64,000 nucleotides of DNA from Rs1 sp029027825. Lineage in GTDB: Bacteria; Pseudomonadota; Gammaproteobacteria; Pseudomonadales; Balneatricaceae. The DNA lies in the NCBI GenBank assembly GCA_029027825.1, contig CP093399.1, positions 4,340,001 through 4,404,000 of the forward strand, read 5' to 3'. A program made the translations under genes and the position numbers. Shown piece after piece: positions 25,860-33,761 of the stretch. The notes beneath the pieces were generated by a model. The model was not told the DNA's origin and searched no databases. It saw only the letters and a program-made list of their open reading frames with translations. Position 1 is the first letter of the stretch, and each line of letters opens with the position of its first letter.

Positions 25860-26555
25860 ATGAATATCATTGAGATAGACAACTTGAGGTTTGGTTGGCC
25901 ACAGCAGACAGAACTGCTGATCAATATCGAAAAATTTACATTGGCAGCCGCTCAGACCTTATTTTTATATGGCGCTAGCGGTAGTGGTAAATCAACATTT
26001 TTAAGTTTACTGACCGGTATCAATACACCTTTTCCAGGAGCAACGCTGAAAATATTAGGCACAGATCTAACCCAGTTGAGTGACCCGGACCGCGACCAAT
26101 TTAGAGCTAATAATATCGGCTATATTTTTCAGCAATTCAATTTAATACCTTATCTTTCAGTGCTGGACAATGTCCTACTCGCCTGTGATTTCTCACCACT
26201 TAGGCGGGCCAATGTCGGCAGTGATCCCTATGCTAAAGCAGCGCAATTGTTAGAGAAATTGCAGTTAAGTTCAGAGTTTTTTGCCACCCCAGTCACCGAG
26301 TTAAGTGTCGGTCAGCAGCAGCGAGTCGCAGCTGCTAGGGCGCTGATAGGTGAGCCGGCGCTGATTATCGCCGATGAGCCATCATCCGCTTTAGACCAAG
26401 ATAATTGCCGGATCTTCATCGACCTGCTGTTGAGCCAATGTTGCAAAAGTAATAGCGCGCTGTTGTTCGTCAGCCACGATCGGTCGCTGCAGCCATTGTT
26501 TGACGCACATCTGAGTTTGTCTGATTTCAATCATGTAGCGGGACAAAAACTATGA
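25860..26555 (+). CDS. ABC transporter ATP-binding protein of the zinc-uptake locus
   Basis: The 231-residue ATPase has Walker A (GASGSGKST), Q-loop (YIFQQFNLIPYLSV), signature (LSVGQQQRVAAARAL), Walker B (ALIIADEPSSALD) and H-loop (LFVSHDRSL). This MacB/LolD-type pattern fits its FtsX-like permease partner, whose gene it overlaps by 4 bases (ATGA). Together they form the Zrg transporter energy unit. Confidence 0.9.
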   Translation: MNIIEIDNLRFGWPQQTELLINIEKFTLAAAQTLFLYGASGSGKSTFLSLLTGINTPFPGATLKILGTDLTQLSDPDRDQFRANNIGYIFQQFNLIPYLSVLDNVLLACDFSPLRRANVGSDPYAKAAQLLEKLQLSSEFFATPVTELSVGQQQRVAAARALIGEPALIIADEPSSALDQDNCRIFIDLLLSQCCKSNSALLFVSHDRSLQPLFDAHLSLSDFNHVAGQKL

Positions 26556-27796
26556 AAAGCATGCTCAGTTTAGCTTGGAAAAGTTTGCAAAATCGGCGTT
26601 TTACAACCTTGTTAACAGTGTTAACTATCGCAATTTCTATCAGCTTGTTGTTAGCGGTAGAGCGAATTAAAACCCAGACCAAGCAAAGCTTTACCAATAC
26701 CATTTCCAATACTGATCTAATCGTAGGGGTCCGTTCTGGGCAAGTCAATCTTCTGCTTTACTCAGTGTTTAGAATAGGAAATCCGACCAATAATATAAGC
26801 TGGAAAAGTTATCGAGAATGGGCCGAAAACCCTAAGGTGAAATGGTCGGTGCCGCTCTCGCTTGGCGATTCGCACCGTGGGTTTAGAGTGTTAGGCACCA
26901 ACCGAGATTATTTTAAATTTTATCAGTACGGCAAAAAGCAGTCACTGGGGTTTTCTTCAGGGTTGGAATTCTCCGGATTATTTGAGACGGTGATTGGTGC
27001 AGATGTAGCAAAGTCGCTGAACTATGTACTGGGGTCAAAAATTATCCTCGCACATGGTATTAGCGATAAAAAATTCAATCGACATAAAAATTTACCTTTT
27101 GTCGTAACCGGCATTCTGGCGCCGACAGGTACCGCAGTGGATAAAACGGTACATGTCACTTTATCGGCAATTGAGGCGATCCACAAAGGTTGGAAAGTCT
27201 CCTCCGCAGCACCAGCTGCCTTTAAGGGCAGTTCCTTAGAGCCCACCCAAATCACCGCGTTTCTGTTAGGTTTACATGCGAAAGTGGCGACGTTCTCCCT
27301 GCAAAGACAAATATCCTCTTATGCAAAAGAGCCATTGAGTGCGATTATTCCCGGAATAGCACTGCATGAACTATGGAGCATGATGTCAGTGGCCGAGCAG
27401 GCATTACAAGCTGTTTCGTTTTTTGTAGTCGTGGCAGGCATGTTGGGAATGCTCAGTAGCTTGCTGAGTAGCTTACAGGCGAGAAGACGTGAGATGTCGA
27501 TATTGCGGGCAATCGGGGCTAGGCCCAAGCACATTTACTCTCTCTTGGTCAGCGAAGCGGGAGTTACTTGTGCGATGGGAATCGCGCTGGGGGTGATTAT
27601 ATTATATTTGGCACTGTGGTTAGCAGCCCCTATGGTGCGCGCTCAATTTGGGGTCAGTCTTGAATTTAAATGGCTGTCAACTTATGAAATCTATCTAATC
27701 TTATTGGTGCAGTTGAGTGGCATATTAATTGGTTTTATCCCCGCGATTAACGCCTATCGACAATCACTGGTCGATGGCATGAGTGTGAGGGTTTAA
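26552..27796 (+). CDS. ABC transporter permease, FtsX/MacB-like, of the zinc-uptake locus
   Basis: The product is 414 residues. One N-terminal membrane helix (FTTLLTVLTIAISISLLLAV) is followed by a large periplasmic domain of about 220 residues. Three C-terminal helices follow (AVSFFVVVAGMLGMLSSLL, GVTCAMGIALGVIILYL, IYLILLVQLSGILIGF), the FtsX layout. ARRREMSILRAIGA is the FtsX-family signature near the first C-terminal helix. Such permeases often work mechanically on periplasmic or outer-membrane partners. Confidence 0.9.
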   Translation: MKSMLSLAWKSLQNRRFTTLLTVLTIAISISLLLAVERIKTQTKQSFTNTISNTDLIVGVRSGQVNLLLYSVFRIGNPTNNISWKSYREWAENPKVKWSVPLSLGDSHRGFRVLGTNRDYFKFYQYGKKQSLGFSSGLEFSGLFETVIGADVAKSLNYVLGSKIILAHGISDKKFNRHKNLPFVVTGILAPTGTAVDKTVHVTLSAIEAIHKGWKVSSAAPAAFKGSSLEPTQITAFLLGLHAKVATFSLQRQISSYAKEPLSAIIPGIALHELWSMMSVAEQALQAVSFFVVVAGMLGMLSSLLSSLQARRREMSILRAIGARPKHIYSLLVSEAGVTCAMGIALGVIILYLALWLAAPMVRAQFGVSLEFKWLSTYEIYLILLVQLSGILIGFIPAINAYRQSLVDGMSVRV

Positions 27797-27798
27797 GC

Positions 27799-28311
27799 AT
27801 GAAGCTATTGTCGAAAATTTTGCAAAAGTGCATCGTCTTGAGCTGCTGTTTTTTTACGCTGCAATTATCTGCTAATTCAATTACGACATTGACTTGGGAA
27901 GATTTAATCCCAAAGTCAGAACGCGTGTTATTGAATATCTGGCAGCAGCAAGCGGCAAGTTCACTCAATCAACAAAGTTCGCCACTGCCGAGTGGCTTTG
28001 GTAAAGTGCGCAGCGATTTAAATGGTAAAACTATTAAGATCCCCGGCTTTGTTATTCCACTGGAAGGGGGAGAGCATAAAATCACTGAATTTTTGTTAGT
28101 ACCCTATTTTGGAGCTTGCTACCATGTGCCGCCACCGCCTGAAAATCAAATAATCCACGTGATCTTTAAGGATGGCGTTGAATTTAAAGAACTCTGGGAT
28201 GTGGTTTACATTGTTGGCAAGCTGCGCACCCAGGCGTTTAGTCACGAGCTGGCGGAAGTTGGCTACCAGATGGAAGGTATTAGAATAGAGGAGTACCAAG
28301 ACGTTGAATAA
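27799..28311 (+). CDS. DUF3299-family periplasmic protein, last gene of the zinc locus
   Basis: The 170-residue protein has a signal peptide (CIVLSCCFFTLQLSANS) and the DUF3299 pattern: LTWEDLIPKSERVLL, VRSDLNGKTIKIPGFVIPLEG, and EFLLVPYFGACYHVPPPPENQIIHV. The ACYHVPPPP block carries Cys and His, a possible metal site. It starts 2 bp after the permease stop. Members recur beside Zrg-type ABC genes, so a role in metal handling in the periplasm is inferred. Confidence 0.85.
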   Translation: MKLLSKILQKCIVLSCCFFTLQLSANSITTLTWEDLIPKSERVLLNIWQQQAASSLNQQSSPLPSGFGKVRSDLNGKTIKIPGFVIPLEGGEHKITEFLLVPYFGACYHVPPPPENQIIHVIFKDGVEFKELWDVVYIVGKLRTQAFSHELAEVGYQMEGIRIEEYQDVE

Positions 28312-28339
28312 ATAGTGAGCATGTTGAGTTAATTGGGGT

Positions 28340-28399
28340 CCTCTGAGCAAGTCACACACGCGCTTGGCGCACAGGAAAGGTGCGTGACTTGTTCAGAGG
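28340..28399. repeat. Inverted repeat of 16-bp arms, terminator-like
   Basis: CCTCTGAGCAAGTCAC (28340-28355) and GTGACTTGTTCAGAGG (28384-28399) pair at 15 of 16 positions. It lies between the convergent zinc and amidase operons and may terminate both. A single arm (CCTCTGAACAAGC) also occurs at 12648-12660, so this is a mobile-looking repeat family. Confidence 0.75.
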
Positions 28400-28442
28400 T
28401 GCCTTTAGAGAGCTTACATTTCTATCTTGGATGCTAATGCGC

Positions 28443-29891
28443 TTATAGTGATGGTGCTCGAAATCCACCCAACAGTTTTTCGATACACTCTGCAAAAGAG
28501 ATGGTCGTCAGATCACCCAGTGATCGACCAATAATTTGCACGCCGATAGGCAATCCATCTGCAGAGGGGGCAATAGGGGCAACCGTCGATGGCAAATAAC
28601 TGACACCACCTATACCTGCCCAGAATAATTGATCGTTCATGTTTTGTGACTGGCCATTCACTGGTATTTCTCGGTCAATGCGATCACCCTTCTGATCGTG
28701 AAGGAAAGCGGGCGATGCAGCCGCTGGGCAAATAAGCACGTCATAATCTTCAAAAAAGGCATCCCATGCATAACGCATTTGGGTGCGCAACTCATTCGCC
28801 ACCACCCAATCACGAAAGCGCTGAACAGCGGCGCGACCAACCTGGCCCCTGAAATTATTATCCCCTTTAGGTAGAGCATCGACGTAGCGCTGCCAATTAT
28901 TAAAATCGCTCTCGGGGATTCTAGCGTGGCTGGTGCCACGCAGTAACTGGATATACAGTGCATGGGAATGTGTGAGGTCGATATCCGGTCGCGCCTGATC
29001 CGATACATGGGCACCGGCATTGCTGAGCTGTTCGACCAGTGCCGCCATGCTATTGGTGATGCTTTGATCGACCGCGCAACAGGGATGGTCATACATGACA
29101 GCCACGCGAAAATTTGTTACCTGGGTGGTGGTTGATGGTGGCAGCTTAAGAGACCAGCCCCGCGCATCCAACTGGTCCGGCCCTACCATCAATTGCAACG
29201 CCAGCGCCAGGTCTCGAGCCGAGCGTGCCATAGGTCCCACCACTGTAAGATCGGCCGGTGCAATGATGCCAGGTGTCGCCTGTCCGCGCGTCGGGATGAT
29301 GCCATAAGTGGGTTTATGTCCGAATACTCCGCAATAGTGAGCTGGGTTGCGGATGGATGCGCCAATATCACTACCTAGTTCAAGTGGTGTAATCCCAGCA
29401 GCTAACGCTGCTGCAGAGCCTCCTGATGATCCACCAGGTACGCGGGTTAAGTCCCATGGATTGTTGGTGGTGCCATACACTTCATTGAAACTCTGCCAGT
29501 CGGCGCACATTAGCGGTAAATTTGTTTTGCCAAAAATATTGGCTCCCGCCGCTGCCAGTCGCGCCGGTGCGACGGCGGTAGAAGTGGCAATATTTCCCTT
29601 CAGGTCAAGGCGACCCCAAGTGGTAGCAAGCCCCTCAAAATCAAAGCTTTCCTTGATCGTCATTGGCAGACCATGCAAAGGTCCCAGCAGGCATCCATTG
29701 CGCCGCGCAGCATCCGCAGCGTCGGCACGTCTGCGCGCACCGTCGAGGTCACAGGTGACCACGGCATTTAGGCTTGGGTTAACGGCATCCATCCGCTCTA
29801 GATGCATCTCTAGTGCGTCGCGGGCGCTAATCTTGCCCGTCGCCAGTTTATTGCACAGCATCTCTGCGGTTTGGTAATATTGCTCGCTCAT
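28443..29891 (-). CDS. Amidase (amidase-signature family)
   Basis: The 482-residue product carries the Ser-cisSer-Lys triad: Lys in LPMTIKESF, cis-Ser in the glycine-rich GGSSGGSAAALAAGI, and nucleophile Ser in LGSDIGASIRNPAHYCGVFG. These enzymes hydrolyse carboxamides to acid and ammonia. It is the last gene of a minus-strand operon with an alpha/beta hydrolase and a Liv-type importer, so the imported solute is probably an amide (inference). No GatB/GatC neighbours are present, so it is not a tRNA amidotransferase. Confidence 0.93.
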   Translation of the reverse strand: MSEQYYQTAEMLCNKLATGKISARDALEMHLERMDAVNPSLNAVVTCDLDGARRRADAADAARRNGCLLGPLHGLPMTIKESFDFEGLATTWGRLDLKGNIATSTAVAPARLAAAGANIFGKTNLPLMCADWQSFNEVYGTTNNPWDLTRVPGGSSGGSAAALAAGITPLELGSDIGASIRNPAHYCGVFGHKPTYGIIPTRGQATPGIIAPADLTVVGPMARSARDLALALQLMVGPDQLDARGWSLKLPPSTTTQVTNFRVAVMYDHPCCAVDQSITNSMAALVEQLSNAGAHVSDQARPDIDLTHSHALYIQLLRGTSHARIPESDFNNWQRYVDALPKGDNNFRGQVGRAAVQRFRDWVVANELRTQMRYAWDAFFEDYDVLICPAAASPAFLHDQKGDRIDREIPVNGQSQNMNDQLFWAGIGGVSYLPSTVAPIAPSADGLPIGVQIIGRSLGDLTTISFAECIEKLLGGFRAPSL

Positions 29892-29944
29892 GATTTAGGG
29901 TCCGCTTAAACTTAGATTCAATGGCTGAATTTAGGGTATAAATA

Positions 29945-30748
29945 TCAGCCTTTTGGAAGCGCAGAAATAAAATTTAATACTTGAGCATTAAACAACTTTG
30001 GGTGCTCCCAGAGAAAGGCATGTCCGCCTTTTGATATGGCCCAAACGGCATCCTTAATACCTCCATGCAAACGTCTGGACAACTCGACGGGTATTAAAAT
30101 ATCCTCGTCTCCAGCAAGTACCAGAACAGGTAGCTTTATCTCTTTTAAGCGCGTGCGAGTGTCGTGCATGATGATCGAATTCAGCTGTGCCAAATAGTCT
30201 TCTGGGGTTTGATCCAGAGCTGCCATCTCGGCTTCAAATTCAAGCAGCTCTGCCTCACGGGTTTCAAAGAACTCTTGGGTAAAAGCCCAGACGGTAACAT
30301 CGCGCATGATTTCGGCAGGGCCAATTGTATGGGCGGCATCGCGCCAAAACTCAAACATTCGGCGGCAAAATGGCCCCGGCCAAGCATATGTGGCGCAAAA
30401 ACTAGCACTGCGCAGATCACCGGGATAGGCCAGTGCGTATTGCTGTGCGATCATCCCGCCCATAGATACCCCAAGCAAGTGAAAATCTGTGATGCCAAGG
30501 TGGTCTACCAGTGCTTTGGCGTCACTGGCCATCTGCTGTGTAGTATAGAGTCCAGCGGGCCGGTCTGTTTTGCCAATACCGCGATTATCAAAGCGTAAAA
30601 CCCGTAGCCCAGCGGCCAGAAAGTCACCCATCTGTCCCTCCCAGCTTTCAAGGTCGTCAGCGAGTCCGTTGATCAGAACCAGAGTGTCCGGTCCCTCTCC
30701 CTCAAGTTTGTAGTGGATGTTCAGTCCGTTCAAATTTGCAAATGCCAT
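29945..30748 (-). CDS. Alpha/beta-fold hydrolase
   Basis: About 267 residues with an oxyanion strand (TLVLINGLADDLESWEGQM), nucleophile elbow GVSMGGMIAQQYAL (Ser), catalytic Asp in VLVLAGDEDILIPVEL and His in SKGGHAFLWEHP. The pattern is like enol-lactonases and RutD-type carbamate hydrolases. The second of two adjacent ATGs has better spacing from AGGAAG. It lies between the Liv permease gene and the amidase gene in one operon, so two successive hydrolyses of one imported compound are plausible. Confidence 0.9.
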   Translation of the reverse strand: MAFANLNGLNIHYKLEGEGPDTLVLINGLADDLESWEGQMGDFLAAGLRVLRFDNRGIGKTDRPAGLYTTQQMASDAKALVDHLGITDFHLLGVSMGGMIAQQYALAYPGDLRSASFCATYAWPGPFCRRMFEFWRDAAHTIGPAEIMRDVTVWAFTQEFFETREAELLEFEAEMAALDQTPEDYLAQLNSIIMHDTRTRLKEIKLPVLVLAGDEDILIPVELSRRLHGGIKDAVWAISKGGHAFLWEHPKLFNAQVLNFISALPKG

Positions 30749-30781
30749 CATATCTTCCTGTAAAATGTTGGTGATGTGATA

Positions 30782-31672
30782 TTACGCACGGTCAGTCTTG
30801 TTGGGTGTTCCGATTATGCCGTTGGGTCGCAGTATTAGAATGCAGACTACGATACCGAGCGTTATTGCGCTGTGAAAACGCAGCGCGGCATCAGGTAGAT
30901 AAGCGGCCAGGCTTACTTCGATAATGCCGAGGGTGATCCCGCCGACAACGGCGCCTGACAGGCTGCCCAAGCCACCGAGCACCGTCGCTATGAATGCCTT
31001 GATGACCGGCACTTGGCCCATTAGCGGATCAACAGATGCTCGTTGGGAAATCCATAGTATCCCCGCTATCGCGGCCAGTCCTCCGGAAATTGCAAAGGCC
31101 ATCGAAATGACCATGTCAGCGCGCACTCCCATTAAACGTACGATTTCAAAGTCTTCGGCTGCTGCGCGCATCGCCAAACCGATGGTGGTGCGTTTGAGGA
31201 AAAGTGCTAAAGCGATCAACACTACAGTGGTCACTACCACGGCTAAAATGCGGTTGACCCCGATGACAATTCCGCCAACCAGGAATGTTTGTGAAAGGAA
31301 CTCGGGGAGGGGCACGATCAGTGGCCGCGTTGAGATGAATATCTGAAATGCCAATTGCATTAGGATAGCCACAGCAAAGCTGGTGATCAGCAGTGTTGCG
31401 CCGTTTGCGCCGCGTACTGGACGAAAAGCCAACCTCTCCATTAACATGGCCGATAACATGGTTAATATTACCGCAGCGGGCATGGCCAGGTACATAGGGA
31501 CACCAATAGATGCAAGATAGACCAGTATATAGCCGGTCAATGTCATCAATACCCCATGGGCAAAATTGATCAGGTTGAGGATCGAAAATACCACCGCTAA
31601 GCCGAGTGCCAGCAGGGCATATGTCCCGCCAAGGCTCAGAGAATTAACGATTTGCTCGAGAAAGTAGCTCAT
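30782..31672 (-). CDS. livH: Liv-type ABC transporter permease, LivH-like
   Basis: The 296-residue inner-membrane protein starts FLEQIVNSLSLGGTYALLALGLAVVFSILNLINFAHG, the canonical LivH opening. The late motif PVIKAFIATVLGGLGSLSGAVVGG and the ending ILRPNGIIG fit the family. It overlaps livF by 4 bases. This half of the channel pairs with the fused LivM/LivG protein encoded upstream. Confidence 0.93.
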   Translation of the reverse strand: MSYFLEQIVNSLSLGGTYALLALGLAVVFSILNLINFAHGVLMTLTGYILVYLASIGVPMYLAMPAAVILTMLSAMLMERLAFRPVRGANGATLLITSFAVAILMQLAFQIFISTRPLIVPLPEFLSQTFLVGGIVIGVNRILAVVVTTVVLIALALFLKRTTIGLAMRAAAEDFEIVRLMGVRADMVISMAFAISGGLAAIAGILWISQRASVDPLMGQVPVIKAFIATVLGGLGSLSGAVVGGITLGIIEVSLAAYLPDAALRFHSAITLGIVVCILILRPNGIIGTPNKTDRA

Positions 31673-32394
31673 GCCTTACCCTCTGTTATATCGCCACCGA
31701 GATAGGCCGCCTCTATCGCCCCATCTTTGCGGATATCATCTGCACGACCTGAGGTGGCGATGACGCCATTGACTAATACATAGGCGCGATCAGCAGCTTT
31801 GAGCGCTGCATGCGCGTTCTGTTCCACCAAAAGAATGGTGAGTCCCCGTTCCTTAAGTTGCGCTATTAACGCAAAAATTTCAGCAACGATCAGCGGGGCA
31901 AGACCCAGTGAGGGCTCGTCCATCAACAGCAGTTTGGGGTTTGGCATAAGCGCGCGGGCAATCGCCAATTGTTGCTGTTGCCCACCTGATAAAGTCCCGG
32001 CGGGCTGATCGTGCCTGTCGGCAAGAATAGGGAAAAGTTCTTCCATCTCGCGGCGGCGCTCTGCAATGAGGCTTTTGTCACCTAAGGTTGCACCGCCAAG
32101 CCAAAGGTTTTCACGTACAGAAAGTGACGGAAAAACCCGCCTTCCCTCGGGCACTAAGGTTAAACCACTCTGCACATTCGCCTCTACCGCAGCCGACTCT
32201 ATGTGTTTGCCGTCAAAAATGATATCTCCTGCACTGCTCGGTGTCAGCCCAACAATCGCGCTGAGTATCGATGTTTTGCCAGCGCCATTAGCGCCAAGCA
32301 GTGCAACTGTTTCCCCTTCCGCTACATCAATATTGACACCGCGAACGGCTTTAATTGCACCGTAGGACAGATTTAAGTTTCTGACAGATAACAT
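31669..32394 (-). CDS. livF: Liv-type ABC transporter ATPase, LivF-like
   Basis: The 241-residue ATPase has Walker A (GANGAGKTS), the LivF-typical LVPEGRRVFPSLSVRENL Q-loop region, signature (TLSGGQQQQLAIARAL), Walker B (LLLMDEPSLGLAP) and H-loop region (ILLVEQNAHAAL). It is the second ATPase of the importer, the first being fused to LivM. A hairpin-rich gap separates it from the binding-protein gene. Confidence 0.93.
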   Translation of the reverse strand: MLSVRNLNLSYGAIKAVRGVNIDVAEGETVALLGANGAGKTSILSAIVGLTPSSAGDIIFDGKHIESAAVEANVQSGLTLVPEGRRVFPSLSVRENLWLGGATLGDKSLIAERRREMEELFPILADRHDQPAGTLSGGQQQQLAIARALMPNPKLLLMDEPSLGLAPLIVAEIFALIAQLKERGLTILLVEQNAHAALKAADRAYVLVNGVIATSGRADDIRKDGAIEAAYLGGDITEGKA

Positions 32395-32425
32395 CTATTT
32401 TCCTTAATCCTAGAGTCAGCAGTTG

Positions 32426-32536
32426 AACACTTTATTAGACGCCGATAAATCATGCTGTAGCTGCAGTAAATGGTATTTCCATTTACAAAATTCGCAACAC
32501 AGCTAAAGTGTGATTTATCAAGTATAAAAGAGTGTT
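32426..32536. repeat. Nested inverted repeat of about 110 bp inside the Liv operon
   Basis: Three nested arm pairs share one centre: AACACTTTAT with its partner ATAAAAGAGTGTT, GATAAATCA (32444-32452) with TGATTTATC (32511-32519), and a perfect core GTAAATGG (32466-32473), 5-base loop, CCATTTAC (32479-32486). It lies between the binding-protein gene and livF. It is probably an mRNA stem that separates expression of the binding protein from the rest, or a small mobile element. Confidence 0.8.
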
Positions 32537-32598
32537 GCGTCTCGCCTCGACTATGGGTGAAAGCTGATTTTGTGATATTTTATTTATAATTTAGTCTG

Positions 32599-33759
32599 TT
32601 AAAACTTAGGCGCTGGAACAAGTGCGGCATCGGGGATCGACCGTGAGACAAATTCAGCTTTACCTTTTGTGACACGGATCATAACCACAGGACGCGTTGG
32701 TGTACCGTTGGTGCCACGAAAGGTGATATCACCAGTAATGCCATGCACTGTTGCAAGATTGCTAAGTGCATCTCGAACGGCAACACTGTCGGTGGTGCCG
32801 GCGGTTTCAATGGCTGTTGCTATCACTTTAGCAAGGTCATAGCCTAATGCGTCCATGATCGTTTCAGATGGCCGGCCATAATGGGCTTGAAAGCGTTCCA
32901 TGAAAGCTGCATGTGTGGAGCCAGGCTCAGGAAATCCCGCGGTGGTAAATACCACGCCTTCGGTAATATCACCAAGTCCAAAAGTGGTCGGAGAATCTAT
33001 GCCATCACCGGCAACCACGGGCACTTTTGAACCTGAGGCGCGAAACTGACGAATAAATGCGGGGAAATCCGGTTCAAATGCAGCGGTTACAATGACATCA
33101 GGCTGCGGCGATAAGGCGTTAATCTTTGATACTTCAGCAGCAAAGTCTGGCTGGTTCAATGCATAGTTTCCAGTACCGATAATACTCCCGCCGAGCTTTT
33201 TAAAGACGGTGGCAAAGTAGTTGGGCATCATTGTATATTCAATATCGGGAGACACCAGCAGATAGGCATTGCGATATCCTTGCTCAAAGGCGTACGTAGC
33301 TTGCACTGTCGCCTGCATATTATCCGCAGGTGCATTGGCAAAAATGTAACCTTTCCCGGTTAACGGCAATGTCGGTGATGACGAACAAGATGAAATCGAC
33401 GGGATTTTCGCCTCGACGATAATAGCTGCCGTCGCATGCACCATGCTGGAATCGCAGGTTACGATGAGGAAATTGACCCCTTCATCAGCCAGTTCTTGAG
33501 TAATGATGGAATTTTGCGCATTGTCCGAACGATTATCCCGGACTGTCAGCTTCATCTTGTATTTACCCGCTATGCCGCCTTTGGCATTGATCTCTTTCAT
33601 GGCCAGCGAAAAGCCGTCCAGAACGGGTGTGTCGTAGGGTGCCAGCCAGCCAGTTTTTGCGACAGCGGCGCCGATGGTGAAATCTTCGGCCACGGCCGAG
33701 GTTGCCAGAAGGCTGGCGGTACAGATTGCACTTATACGGATAAGTTTTGATAGTGACAT
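32599..33759 (-). CDS. livK: Liv-type ABC transporter substrate-binding protein
   Basis: The 386-residue exported protein has signal peptide ISAICTASLLATSAVA and a Periplasmic-binding type I (LivK/AmiC-like) fold. Motifs include FTIGAAVAKTGWLAPYDTPVLDGFSLAMKEINAKGGIAG, VTCDSSMVHATAAIIVEAKIPSISSCSSSPTLP, and YLLVSPDIEYTMMPNYFATVF. The ligand is not predictable from sequence. Neighbouring amidase and hydrolase suggest an amide rather than a branched-chain amino acid. Start is 2 bp from the preceding stop. Confidence 0.92.
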   Translation of the reverse strand: MSLSKLIRISAICTASLLATSAVAEDFTIGAAVAKTGWLAPYDTPVLDGFSLAMKEINAKGGIAGKYKMKLTVRDNRSDNAQNSIITQELADEGVNFLIVTCDSSMVHATAAIIVEAKIPSISSCSSSPTLPLTGKGYIFANAPADNMQATVQATYAFEQGYRNAYLLVSPDIEYTMMPNYFATVFKKLGGSIIGTGNYALNQPDFAAEVSKINALSPQPDVIVTAAFEPDFPAFIRQFRASGSKVPVVAGDGIDSPTTFGLGDITEGVVFTTAGFPEPGSTHAAFMERFQAHYGRPSETIMDALGYDLAKVIATAIETAGTTDSVAVRDALSNLATVHGITGDITFRGTNGTPTRPVVMIRVTKGKAEFVSRSIPDAALVPAPKF

Positions 33760-33761
33760 TT

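Noticed and set aside
29095..29877. Plus-strand frames inside the amidase gene (up to 176 codons)
   Set aside because: They are long open frames caused by the high G+C of the amidase coding sequence on the other strand.
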